Of a DNA stretch of 64,000 nt, positions 26,030 to 38,632 are shown piece after piece; within the stretch, counting starts at the first letter, position 1; the number at the start of each line of letters is the position of its first letter. The DNA comes from Owenia fusiformis (Eukaryota > Annelida > Polychaeta > Sabellida > Oweniidae), in assembly GCA_903813345.2 (NCBI GenBank), contig CAIIXF020000004.1:12238196-12302195 (forward strand). The letters are read 5' to 3'. The notes beneath the pieces are model-generated. The model was not told the DNA's origin and did no database searches. It saw only the letters and a list, made by a program, of their open reading frames with translations. A program made the translations under genes and the position numbers.

Positions 26030-26454
26030 GGTAAGACTGCATGTTCGGAATTTTGCTGCAATCCTCAATTGATTCACATGCTATTTTTCAAATGGAAATC
26101 ACTCCTTCTCAACATTGTCTTCAGCTTTCAGTTTAGCACAGAGAGTGTTCTTATGATGTGCCTAGAGAAGACTGTATTGACGATTTTTGTAAAATGTATC
26201 AAAACGAGAAAATCCCGTGAGAAATTCCTTGAGAAAATGCTGTGACCTTCTGTCAATTTTCTCATTTTCTATACATTTTACAAAACAAATCTACTCACCA
26301 GTCTTTTCTAGGTTCATTAATTTAGTACACTCTTTGTTTGTGCAAAGCTGAAAGATGTAGACAATGTGGGGAAGGAGGGGAAGGAGTGATTCCTATTTGA
26401 AAACAAGTGACTCAATTGAGCAATGCAGCAAAATTCCGAACATGCAGACTAACC
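26030..26454. mobile_element. TTAA-type MITE, GGTAAGACTGCATG family, damaged right flank
   Basis: The left TTAA (26026-26029) is shared with the preceding element. The arms match 12196-12586. The right end ACTAACC is followed by TTCATC instead of TTAA. Compared with unit 1, about 160 bp including the zinc-finger N-terminus was deleted at this point. Confidence 0.65.
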
Positions 26455-26455
26455 T

Positions 26456-27693
26456 TCATCTTTTAAGGCAATCTAAGATCCATACTGGAGCGAAAATGTT
26501 TAAGTGTGATGTTTCTTCAAAGACATTTAACCAAAAACATTCCCTTTTGACTCATTCTAAGATCCATTCTGGAAAGAGGGATTTCAACTGTGATGTTTGT
26601 TTTAAGACATTTATCACAAGCTCTAACCTGATTAGACATAAGAAAATTCATACTGGGGAGAGGATTTTCAAATGTGAAATTTGTTTGAAGATATTTTACC
26701 AAAATTCTAACCTTGTGGCCCATTCTAAGATCCATACTGGAGAGACGACTTTCAAATGTGATGTATGTTTAATAAAATTTGTCACAGCTTATAATCTAAA
26801 CCTACATTATAAAGTTCACACTGAAGAGAGGGATTTTAAATGTGATGTTTGTTTAAAGACTTTTATCACATCCTCTGACCTGATCAGACATTGTAAAATT
26901 CATACTGGAGAGAGGAAGTTTAAATGTGATATTTGTTTAAAAACATTTATCACTGGCTTTCAGCTAAAACAACATTGTAAAATTCATACCACAGGATCTG
27001 ACATTAAAAGACATTATAAGATCCATACTGGAGAGAAAACTTTGAAATGTGCTATTTGTTTTAAGACATTTAGCAAAAAAGATTCCCTTGCAAAACATTC
27101 TAAGATCCATACTGGTGAGAGGGATTTCAAGTGTGATGTTTGTTTGAAGACATTTATCACAGCATTCTCATCTCAACGAACATTGTAAAATTCATACTGG
27201 AGAAAGAATTTTCAAATGTACTGTTTGTTTGAAGACATTTATCAGAGCATTTCACCTGACCAGACATTTTAAAATTCATACTGGAGAAAGGGTCTTCAAA
27301 TGCGATAATTGTTTAAGGACATTTATCACAGGCTCTCAGCTGAAACAACATTGTAAAATCCATACCGGAGAAAGAAATTTCAAATGTGATGTATGTTTGA
27401 AGACATTTATTAGAGCCTCTGAACTGAACCGACATTGTAAAATTCATTCTGGGGAGAGAAATTTCAAATGTGATGTATGTTTGAAGACATTAATTAGAGC
27501 CTCTGAACTGAACCGACATTGTAAAATTCATTCTGGGGAGAGAAATTTCAAATGTAATGTATGTTTGAAGACATTTATTAGAGCCTCTGAACTGAACCGA
27601 CATTGTAAAATTCATTCTGGGGAGAGAAATTTCAAATGTAGTGTATGTTTGAAGACATATAGCCGGAAATCTTCCCTTGTGCGCCATTCTTAA
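26456..27693 (+). pseudogene. C2H2 zinc-finger array 3, frameshifted
   Basis: Two open pieces, ending at 27188 and then 27229-27693, form one broken array. An extra T near 27164 (GCATTCTCATCTC versus GCATCTCATCTC in array 2) shifts the frame within a finger, giving ITAFSSQRTL and a stop. A small internal deletion fuses two fingers (HCKIHTTGSDIKRH). The first finger has S for a zinc Cys (CDVSSKTF). The final finger stops early at VRHS, where array 2 reads on to KIHTEEINK. Fingers correspond in order to array 1. The Met at 26364 lies inside the upstream MITE, so no native start is evident. Confidence 0.8.
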
Positions 27694-28066
27694 ATCCATA
27701 CTGGAGAGATAGATTTCAAATATGATGTTCTTCAAATAAAACATGTGAAATGAAAAAACATTGTAAAATATATGCGGTGCAATCTTATATCTATACTGTA
27801 GTGAGAAAATCCAAATGTGATATTTGTTTGAAGACATTTGGCTGGACATGCAGAAAATTGATCACTCATGAGATTCTAAGATCCACACTGGGAGAGGAAT
27901 TTCAAACGTGATGGTTGTTTGAAGACATTTACCCATAAGGCTAACCTTACATCGAATTGTAAAATCCCTTCTGTTTTTGTTTTGTTGACATTTAACACAG
28001 CCTCTCAAATGAATAGACATTGTAAAATTCATATTGGAGAGAGACATTTTAAATGCAACTGGTAGC
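27694..28066 (+). pseudogene. Fossil zinc fingers behind array 3
   Basis: The same decayed finger tail as at 14565 and 18492, with its own small indels (for example GTTTGAAGACATTTACCCAT at 27917 is better preserved here), ending GCAACTGGTAG. The minus frame 27862-28146 is a shadow of it. Confidence 0.6.
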
Positions 28067-28237
28067 CTACATATTTTCAATTTTTTTTGCTGTTCCTTCA
28101 CAACATTTGTGCCTACTACATGTAGCTCAAAATTGCAGAAAAACAACTGCGGGATTGTAGACAGGATAGCTGGGAACGAGTTGCTCTGTTGTCTTTAATT
28201 GATTATAATATGCACGCAATAGATAAACTGGCCAATT

Positions 28238-28650
28238 ACCCAAATGCGAGTAGGTAGTTACCAGTTTCACCACCAGGTGGCTGATTCGGGTCAATTAACA
28301 TGGCAGGTATATAAGAAAGTTCCCTTAAACTTGAATATTATCAATTTAAGTGGCTCAATTTTCATATAACCCTTATGTGTCTGATACTTATACTTATGAA
28401 AATATGTCCAGTAAAGCAAAATATTATCTGTCCACTAAAAGAAAAGATATTTCATTTTTGTGATTTTATAGCATGGGGTCTATAGGGAATCTCCCCGAGC
28501 TAAAATTATTTTTTCAAAGTTGATAATCACTTTTTAAAACCACGTTTCTAGATGTAATTTTACATGTAGATGTCTAATATGATATTACTTTGACTGAATT
28601 TTGAATTTTTAATGACGTAAATCAAGATTATTCCTACTCGCATCTGGGTT
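28238..28650. mobile_element. MITE inserted in unit-3 spacer
   Basis: Ends ACCCAAATGCGAGTAGG and CCTACTCGCATCTGGGT are inverted. Units 1 and 2 have an uninterrupted GGCCAATTGGTGTAGCAT here, so the empty site is known. The flanks share ATT, suggesting a 3-bp duplication of the PIF/Harbinger kind. No ORF. Confidence 0.7.
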
Positions 28651-29508
28651 ATTGGTGTAGCATATATGGTGTAATATATGTATTATATGTGAGGTGTAAA
28701 AATACAGAAATACAGAAGTTCATAACATCAAAACATGTGTATTCTTCTTGAAATAGCAAAATCTACAATTTATATACTTTATTATCATATTTTGCCAGTC
28801 CTTGTATGATTCATCCTTATCGGACATCATTATCACAGCTCATATGGAATAAATTGAAATACTCTTGGATTAAGGATGGATACAATAACGTCTGCAAAAA
28901 CTTTTCAAAGAAACGCTACACACAGATCAATAGGTTATCAGCGTTGTTTGATTCCACTGCATACGTCTTCGGGACCTCTGTCGGAATTCGAAACTTATCG
29001 TTGCAAAAGCAACGCCACACATCAAACCATACAGGTATATGCAATCTTTCAAAATGTCTTGTTTTGATAAGGATTTGCAATTATATGAGACATTGCACGG
29101 GTAATCTCTTTCTCGTGATTTAATTCAGAAATACTTATGTGTTTTTAAGTTAATTCTGAAACGCCCACATATTTCCCTCTCCGAACTTTTATAATCGGGT
29201 TCATGACCACTTCAGGATGTAATTCAGTATGAAAGAGCCGTTTAAGCACTTCGTAATTGTGCCTGACAAAAGACCGTCCGTAGAAATGTGATATATCGCT
29301 TATTGTTTCCTTTCTATTTGACAGTTCCCACATCTTGTTTCATCAAGCTTCGGACCTATCCTCATAGAACGTAGATCTTTTATAATCAGATTCATGACTG
29401 CCGTTTAAGCACTTCGTAACTGTGCCTGACAAAAGACCGTCCGTAGAAATTTGATATATTGCTTGTTTCCTTTCTATTTCACAGTTCCCAATACATCATG
29501 CCTCACAC
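28651..29508. other. Unit-3 spacer
   Basis: Homologous to 19040-20049. The plus frame 28806-29123 (MIHPYRTSLSQLIWNKLKYS) and the minus frame 29145-29333 (MWELSNRKETISD...) are shared with the other units. Neither has a known domain or splice context, so they may be UTR or decayed coding remains. Confidence 0.45.
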
Positions 29509-32500
29509 TTATACGATGCCTTTTTCTGCAAGTTCAGCTCTTACCATGGCGAGATAATCGGGATCGGGATAGCCAAAGTTTGTTCTGAAAGAAGCAATTA
29601 TTTATTTATTTATTTTAATTTTATTATAGTGTCATGAGTTAAAATACAATTACATATATAAAACAATAGTACACTGTTAAAATCACCCCAGGCCCCATAT
29701 GGAACTATAAGACACTTTTGTAAAAACATATAAATCATGTTTTGTAAATAAAATGTTCCCGTCGTTTAAGCATCCGGTCACAGGCTTTTGCAGTGAAGAG
29801 ACAAATTCTGTCATTAGACATTAAATACTGAAATTTACTCTCTTCATCTAAATTCATGAAACCAGTTACAATAGTAGAAACGTGTGCATACAAGTCTAAA
29901 CGGATGTCTTCATAACGAGAACAGTTCAAAATTACATGTCTTTCATTTTCAATTGCATTATAACATAAAGGACACACCCTTTCATCAACTGGCAGCCTTT
30001 CATAACGACCAGTTTCTATTCTGATTGGTGCTACACCACATCTTATAGAAGCAAATGACTTTCTTTGAGAAATAGAAAGCGTTGATGTAACATATCTTTC
30101 TGTTTTTATGTCATGTTTATAGGTTCTAAAAGTTCTGAGTTTGTTTCCTTGACCTATAATGTTGCCGCTTTGTATCGTCCCAGAGTCTTGTTTGCCAGTT
30201 GTTCTGCACTTGACGTTCCAGAGGTGACACAATCGCCGACACCAGGTCGTCATCATTAACCTGGAGAGAATCGTAAACCTGCCTCAGGTGGTATAAGGTG
30301 TTTTTCTTTCCACTGTTAGCACGTAAAACATTCCAATGGTAAATACGGTTGGTCAACCTATTGTGGCTAAGAGACTGAAGTCGCAAGTTAAACGTATGGT
30401 TTTTCTTCACCTGTTTTTCAAATGGTGAGGTCCACCCCATCTCGCCCTGGACAGCAAGGTTGGGTGTATACCTGCCTAATCCAAGAAATGCTCTACAGGC
30501 TCTGTGAGAAACAGTATTAATACATGCATACTCCTTAAATCCCCAGACTTCTGCACCGTATTCCAAAATTGGTGTGACTAAACTATCATACAGTCTTGTA
30601 AAGCACTTAAATGGCATACCACCATTTGCCTTGTACTTGGCAATTACTAGTCCTAGAGCGCGACTTGCTGCCTGTGCGATAGAGGTAGCCATCTGGTTAA
30701 AGTCTAAATGCTCGTTGAACCAAAGGCCAAGATACTTGTATTTATTGTCTGATACGTTAATAGCATTGTCGTTATACATAAAGTTAAACTGTGATCGTTG
30801 CACAGATTTAGGACGGAAATGGACTACATTGGTTTTAGTGATGTTAACTGTCATTCTCCATTTGCTACACCATCTTGATAAAGTGTCTAGCATTAGCTGT
30901 ATGGATTCCTCGGAGTCACCGATAAGTGCAATGTCATCCGCATAGAGAAGTATTGACACTTTTTCACCATTAACATCAACTCCAAGGTCAAGGGATTTAA
31001 TATCATCCACAATGTCATTGATGTACAAATTGAAGAGCGAGCACGAAGTCAAACAGCCCTGTTTTAATCCAGTCTTAACATCAAAGAACCCAGATAATCT
31101 TCCGTTAATGTTCACACAACTCTTAACATTCCTATATAGAGCCTTCGGGGCACCCATAAACTGTCCAGAAATACCCAATTGGCTAAGTTTGTACCACAGC
31201 AACTGCCTATCGATTTTGTCATATGCACGTTGGGCGTCTACGAAACAAACAAAGGTACTCTTTTTATCCTTAAGCCTGTTGTCAATGATTGATGATAGGG
31301 GGTACATATGGTCCTGGCAACTTTTACCTTTAAGGAAACCATTCTGTTCGTCATGAACCAAGTTGTTTTCTGCACAGAATTTGGTTAAGCGTGTGTTGAG
31401 AATCCAACTATACAGCGTACATACTGAAGATGTCACAGTTATACCCCTGTATGTTAAGGGCTTCATAGGGTCACTACTTGCACCCTTGGAGATAGGGTGT
31501 ACAATACATTTGTTCCATTCTGAAGGCACTATTTTGTTAGTGAAACAAAACTTGAAGAGAGACGCAAAGAATTTAACAGATTGACCATTAACCAGTAATT
31601 CCATTTGTATCCGATCAAAACTAGCGGCTTTCCCAAGTTTCGCTGCTTGTAACGCTGCTTGTACTTCGTTAGTGGAAATGCCATCATTCAGCAAAGTTGT
31701 ATCAATGTTCGGATTATTTAAAGGGACACTATCGGTCCTCATTTGTTGGACTGCTTCACCATAGAAATTATAATCAAAGCTCCCAGAAATATCAACCGAG
31801 TGTAGAGATTCGAAATCGGTCCTCCATTTATCAAGTACATCTTCCTCATTGGTTATGATTTCACCGTTTTCGCCATACACTTGCAAAGGTATAGATTGCT
31901 TTTTTTCACTATTAATTCCGATTTGCCCGATCTTCTTCCAAAAGGCCCTCGGATCCTGGGTTACATTTTTAATCATTTCCTGGTGTTGGTCATATAGATA
32001 TCGCCTTTTTTCTCGTCGTTTTACAATGTCAAATTGTTTCCTTTTAGTTACATACTCATGTTTTAGTGTTCGTTTTTGCTGGGAATTGGGAGGAGCTCGA
32101 AGCCATTTTCTCTCAGCTTCGACTCGTGCGCAGTTCAGTAATAAACAAATAATTGCAATGTATAGGATGAAATATCAAATAGAAATTAAACCATAAATAA
32201 ATGAGTCATGGATTTGCTGAAGTGAAGATTTCCCATGTTAAAAATGTTCATGAGGCCATACATCAGTGTATGCAAAATGGAAAATATACACATTTTAGTG
32301 GATATGCATCAAGACTGTCAACATCGGAAACTATGGGCTTTCAAACCACCATGGTTTGGAAATGGTGATCGATAAATCGACTACTCATTTATTTATGGTC
32401 CAAACTGTAGGTATATATTTGTTTTGTCCCATCAACAATGAGTAAAGAGAATATAGAAACCTCACCCCGTACTCTGGGGGTAAAAATTGTACATGTTGTT

Positions 32501-35345
32501 TTCTTTTAAAGAAACGGTATCATACCATTGGAAAGCATACTTTCACTTTGGTAGATCTGACGAATTTAACACACCTTAAGTGTAGTAATATCTAGTAGGT
32601 GTCATGTAAACCTAGATTAAACTGATTGTATTGAATTTTAGTACGCAGAATAGCTCCAATTTGGTTCAACCACTGGGAAGATGACACTAATGGATAATGG
32701 AATGAAGATACATACGGTCCTCCATATATCTTTGTCTTGTGGTGGATATCATTCCACGTTACCACGTCATCAGTACCACGTGTTCTTGATTGACCAATGG
32801 TGAAAATCAGACGTGCATCAAAGGCTTTCTTTAATAGAGCAGCGATCTCATTCCCCTCCTTGTTGTCTGGCAGATAAGCTGTCCAGTGGCATCCACGATA
32901 ATTCTTTCCCGGAGATGGGTGAATAAACTGAAACAAAAACATACAATAGATCATAAAATAACATCGCGATATATATCAACTTCAATATGAAAGAGATACT
33001 TATTATAAAAATTAATATTCATAAACCAATATTTTTCACATAAACTATTAAAACATGAACTGCTAACTTCAACCACGATGTTATATAGTTTCCGCGATAA
33101 TGCTGACGAAGAATTTCAACAACAAAAAGAGTTCTACCTCTTGTATCCCGTTGGGTATGGAGTAGCTTATTTCAATATGGCCACATCCATCATACCCAGG
33201 TAGTGACGTATACGTTTTACGTGAAGACATAGTTCCTCCCTTTGGCTGATCGCCCTTACGTTTACCGTACGATGCTCCGCATACGGGACATTGGGGTCTT
33301 GATCTCTTCATCCATCCATCGATGCAGTCCTTGCAGAATGAATGGCCACATTTATCCAGCATCTTGGGTTTAACCATTCTCGATAAGCAAATGATACACT
33401 GGACTTCTTCCTTGACATCATCAAGTGGCGTGCCTCTCTCGGTGCATTTAATGCAGTGTCTCACAGTTGGGTCGTCCACTAAATACTCCTTACACGGGTA
33501 GCAATACCAATGGCTACAATCCATTTCCCACATTCCTAAAGTCCCATCAACGCACTGTACGCATTGGCGTGCTCTAGTGGCTCGTTTTTCATGTGCAGAC
33601 CGTTGTCGGGTCAATCGAGGGCTATCTCGTAAGGTAACCGCATCAACTTCATCCTCTAGAGTCTTCACATTGTATCCGAGAGCTTTTTGAACATTAGACT
33701 TTGCCTTTAAAACCTCCCTTTTTGGTCCTATAAATTCTATCACATTGTCATTTATATATATAAGAAGTTCTGTTGCCTCAGAATCGTCAATCATTTTAGA
33801 AACTTTTGAATTTCTCTTGAGCTTTTCTTCAGATGTTGTTATGCTGTCGTGTAACATGCTATAAGTTAAGACCACATTTTGATATAGACCGACCAATGCG
33901 TCATAGGCCCTTTCGATCCTGGCCGACTGTGAACACCCCTTCCTCGGCACTACCGTAAGAGTGCAAATTTGATCGCCGTCTTTTATGTTAAACGTTACGT
34001 CAAATTTGTCTCTGATCTTGTTTAAGTTTTTTCTTTTTTTCTTATGTAAATATTTCAATATAATTCTTTCCATTTCTAATCCGAATTGACTGCCTTCTTC
34101 CGTGTGCTCTTTAGGCTCTTTGTCCAGTGTGGTTACTGATTCTTCATCCACAGGGTTTGATGAGCCAGAGTTCCTTGCTCCATCTGATTTGCCATATTTT
34201 TGAAGTTTGGATTGGTTTCTTCTTTTTTCGGTGTCTTTACTTGGGACATTTTCAGAATCTTCATTTATGCAAGCAAAAACTATCCTATCTTTGTAGAGCT
34301 TGCCTTTGCGGAAAGCCATTTTCATATTTACATCAAAGCTAACATTTGGCACATGCGTCCATTGCTTGAGCTTGGAATCAATTTCTTGAGCCATGTTAGC
34401 AAGTTCTACATGATGACCGTAGTCCTTTACAGTAGATAGCTGGTTCATTGTAGTTTCTATTAGTGTCTTCTGCAGCTCAAGATGCCCCAAGTGGGCAATT
34501 GTTTGCTTGGTGGACGCGTCTCTCTTCTCTGCGATACGGTCGATATTCTCAGTGTATATATTACGAATGTGTTGGATTGCCGCATTCATATCTTTAGTGA
34601 GTTCACATATAGCGTCATTGACCTCTGTCTCCATTTTGTGTTTGGTTTTGTGAGTCTCACCGATGGCTGTTTCATAATGTTCAACCAAATCATTCCCACA
34701 CTTCAATAGCTTTTGAATTTGTTGAACATTTTCCTCCGCAGCTTCTTGTATATCAACACACTCATGACCTAAATGAGAGATGGCGTAACATGTAGCACAT
34801 ACGATACACTTATCAACTTTACAATATATTTGCAAAGGAATATTGTGCTTGGGGCAGTGAATTGTACGGTCTTTGACAGTTTTGAGCGCTCGTTGCATAT
34901 CGTGAGACTTATCCCCGGTAAGGTCAACGGTTGTATGTCCTTGTATGAATCCATTATGATTGTCCATACATGCCTTACATAAGTATTTATTACATTCTAG
35001 ACATTTAATGACCGCATTGATGTCTCCGTTTTTATTCACTTTGCACATTATACATTTGGGGGTATCATCTGTTTCAGCTGCATTGAAAATCTCCACTAAG
35101 GTTTTAGTCGTGTAATTGACGTTGAAACCATCGACGCCCTTTTCAGGTACGGTGTGTACCTGTCTACATTCCGGGCATTTCACTGTATTTTCATCCGATT
35201 CCTTGGTAAGTTCTCCCAGACAGCCACAGCAATACGTATGCATACATGGTAACGCCTTGGGGTTATTTAAAACTTGATAACAGATTTTACAAGTCAGTGT
35301 TTCCTTTATTTGTTCCTCTATGACACCAGCCATGTTCGCTATCAC
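29509..35345 (-). CDS. TRIM-Deltex fusion E3 ubiquitin ligase with KH-like region
   Basis: Exons 33138-35345, 32716-32927 and 29509-29584 join in phase to 831 aa. RING, two B-boxes and coiled coil (about 1-330) are nearly identical to the gene at 20050-22915. A different middle follows: about 430-560 has two segments resembling the KH-like repeats of DTX3L and PARP14 ([38 protein letters not shown]). Then come one RING-like module (CVQC...CIKC) and a single RING (CIICLSRMV...CPVC) before the Deltex domain ([52 protein letters not shown]). The DTC domain keeps the usual D before IHH, unlike the other copies. The last intron is 3.1 kb because a LINE lies in it in the same orientation. Likely role: RING-dependent ubiquitination in the DTX3L manner. 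Partners are unknown. Confidence 0.85.
29602..32121 (-). mobile_element. 5'-truncated non-LTR retrotransposon (LINE)
   Basis: The reverse-transcriptase frame runs minus from the insertion edge ([13 protein letters not shown]) through 30126. It has the classic blocks [43 protein letters not shown] and [14 protein letters not shown] frameshift near 30150 moves the C-terminal Cys/His motif ([18 protein letters not shown]) into the frame 29735-30256. The endonuclease half is missing. The 3' end is an AAATAAATAA tail at the left edge. The empty site in units 1 and 2 (GCAATTATACTCGTGCG) shows clean insertion between AATTAT and ACTCG with no target duplication. Inactive; clade not assigned. Confidence 0.85.
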
Positions 35346-35713
35346 TCGATTAGAGCCAATAAAACATTGCCTCGCCCGTAGCTGTGTGTTAAAATTGAAA
35401 ACCTTTGAACCTAAAACCCGACTGTCAAACGTTTTTTGGACTTTGTATGATCAATAAAACATGTGAACGATTAGACCTCAATGACACTTCGGAGATATCG
35501 AATAATGGCTAGCTAGTTCGCAGAAGTCGTTATATTACTGATTATTACCACCTTGCCGGGCCAGTTCTAGGGGTGTTTTAGTGCAAGTTTAGAGGGCATT
35601 ATTTTACTATATCGACCTGAGCAATACATGACGTCATAGTGGTGGTCCATAATGCCGGTCAATAATGCAATTAATCACCGGCAATTTTGCCCGGGAAATT
35701 AGATATCGTTGAG

Positions 35714-38632
35714 TATGACGCGGTATCGCCGCCAGAACCGTGCGAATGATCGCGCGACTGTTTCATCAGTCGCGCGACAATTTTACAGTTGCGCGATCAT
35801 AATCAGCCAATAGAAAGTGATAGTTTATTCGCGCGATTGTTTCTCAAATATCAACTTCGCCCGACTTAAATTAACCATTCAAAACCATGTTTACAAAACT
35901 ATGCCACCATTTTGATTAGAAGTTCGAGATATCCGATTCAACCACTAAATCTTCTTATTCGTTGATCTAATTGCTGGTAGGGGTGCCTAATTGACGCAAT
36001 TTATTAGAAGAGTTCGGTGAACAGTTCATGATGCAGCTAGAACCGTTGTAAACGGCAGTTTAGAGATGATATGGTATTTACAAGTCTGCCTATTCATAGT
36101 ACCCATAACAAAAGCTTTACTTAAAAACGTAGTTAACCAATATTCATCAGTTGTGTTACTTAGTTGCGTCTTACTCCATTTGTTCAACTATTTATTCTGA
36201 AATATTACCAACATTTGAAAATACAATCATGTGGTTTAAAAATAGTAAGATGAATTTATGGATCGGATGGGAATGTCTACGGAACATTCTCATACTCCAA
36301 TTCATGTTATCATGTGTGTAATAGCAAACATCAACAATGAATGTAAAGCAGTTCAAGGAGCTCGAGAAGAATGCTGGGATGATTTAATGGTGTCGAAGAT
36401 AACAATATCGGAGACAGATCTGTAGCAAATGTACCAAATTTGGTGAGAACACAACGTCTTTGTAACGTTTTCTACACTTACAAATATCTTTCACATTTAA
36501 AACACGTTACGAAAACGTCAAATTTTGCTGTTTATATTACGTAGCAAAAGAAACAATTTGGTGAGAACTGCAACGTCTTTGTAACGTTTTCTACACTTAA
36601 AAATATCTTTCATATTTAAAACACATTATGACAACGTCAAATTTTACCATTTACATTCCGTAGCAAATGTACCAAATTTGGTGAGAACACAACGTCTTTG
36701 TAACGTTTTCTACACTTACAAATATCTTTCACATTTAGAACACGTTACGACAACGTCAAATTTTACCGTTTTTAATAAGGTAGCAAATGAAACAATTTGG
36801 TGAGAAGTGCAACGTCTTTGTAACGTTTTCTACACTTACAAACATCTTTCACATTTAAAACACGTTACGACAACGTCAAATTTTACCGTTTACATTACGT
36901 AACAAATGTACCAAATTTGGTGAGAACACAACGTCTTTGTAACGTTTTCTACACTTAAAAATATCTTTCATATTTAAAACACATTACGACAACGTCAAAT
37001 TTTACCGTTTACATTACGTAACAAATGTACCAAATTTGGTGAGAACACAACGTCTTTGTAACGTTTTCTACACTTACAAATATCTTTCATGTTAAAAACA
37101 CGTTACGACAACGTCAAATTTTACCGTTTACATTACGTAGCAAATGTACCAAATTTGGTGAGAACACAACGTCTTTGTAACGTTTTCTACACTTACAAAT
37201 ATCTTTCACATTTAGACCACATTACGACAACGTCAAATTTTACCGTTTATATTACGTAGCAATTGAAACAATTTGGTGAGAAGTGCAACGTCTTTGTAAC
37301 GTTTTCTACACTTACAAATATCTTTCACATTTAAAACACGTTACGACAACGTCAAATTTTACCGTTTACATTACGTAACAAATGTACCAAATTTGGTGAG
37401 AACACAACGTCTTTGTAACGTTTTCTACACTTACAAATATCTTTCACATTTAAAGAACGTTACGACAACGTTAAATTTTACCGTTTATATTACGTTGCAA
37501 ATGAACCAAATTGGTAAAAATTCAACGTCATTGTTACGTTTTTCACACCAGCACAAATTTCGAACTTTACGAACACATTACTACAACGTCATTTTTTAAC
37601 CATCCACCGACGTTTTGCTGAATGTCACAATTTTACGTTGTTTTGACGTTTATATAACGGAAATATACAACGTCTTCAGTGAACTTATATAGCACATATG
37701 AGTGACGTGACATGAACGTCACTGTTTGCTGGGGATGGCGTAGAATCTATTAAAGATAATTTTAAATCTCCCTTTAATATCCCATTTATAACACAACTGA
37801 AATAATTTAATACATTTTCTTTGGCCCTTTTGTTCGGGATACTAAACTTTAAATTCCTTAGGTTAATTCGAGGAAAGTTTCTAATGATGCATTAATGAAC
37901 CCTGCTTAAGTCGTCCCTTGCAAAAAATTAAAACCAAAACAACATAAATTGAATCATGTCTTACATTAAAAGAACAAAATATAAAATCAACATTCTGTCA
38001 ATTTTTCTTCTAAATCACTTGGATTAAAAAAACTTTAAATGTTTATCTTTACAATAAGTTACGACTAAGAATTCTGAGCATGAGTCGACTTAAAAAAGCT
38101 AAAGAGTAAAACAAATTAAACACTGCGTCAGTATGCGTTCTACTATCTGTTGCCTAAAACTTATTCCGAAGTATTTATATTAAAACATCAAATACACGTG
38201 CATTTTAATTGCACAATTACTGTATAACCTGCGAAAAAGCGAAAATTAGATGTGAATAACAGGTGTAATATACTAAGCAATCACTTTTTAACAACATATG
38301 ACCATATAAACTTAACTTATCATAACAAATTGCATGTACTTTCTTTGAGGGCTGGAGATAACATGTGGTGAAACCTCTTGTCGAGTTGTGACGATGGATT
38401 TCATTTGTTGGTATGACACGGGCGGACTTAACAACGTTAGGCCGCATTTTCTTGCTACCCCATTGGTTGCGTATCATCGGGCGACGGTAACACAATTTTC
38501 CGGGCGAATACTTATGCAGACGTGCGATTTCTATTGGTTAAAATCAATCGCGGGAATAAAATACATTCGCGCGGAAAACATGAATTCATCGCGCGATTGT
38601 TCGCGCGGTTCTGGCGGCGATACCGCGTCATA
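35714..38632. mobile_element. 2.9-kb TIR element carrying an ACGT satellite
   Basis: The ends are near-perfect 45-bp inverted repeats starting TATGACGCGGTATCGCCGCC. The flanks are GTTGAG twice (35708-35713 and 38633-38638), a 6-bp target duplication. The empty site is seen at 23281 (GATATCGTTCAGTGC). Subterminal CGCGCGATTG motifs recur in both arms. No transposase frame is visible; the central part is a tandem satellite. The superfamily is not assigned. Confidence 0.85.
36433..37540. repeat. 119-bp tandem repeat rich in ACGT
   Basis: Units start at about 36433, 36550, 36671, 36790, 36909, 37028, 37147, 37267 and 37386, with a diverged tenth near 37506. Each holds ACAACGTCTTTGTAACGTTT and GTTACGACAACGTCAAATTT. 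Two variants occur: ACCAAATTTGGTGAGAACAC, and AACAATTTGGTGAGAA followed by CTGC or GTGC. They alternate in part, hinting at a 240-bp higher-order unit. Confidence 0.85.

Noticed and set aside
30574-31584. Three plus-strand frames (30574, 31012, 31363)
   Set aside because: They are complements of the minus-strand LINE reverse transcriptase.
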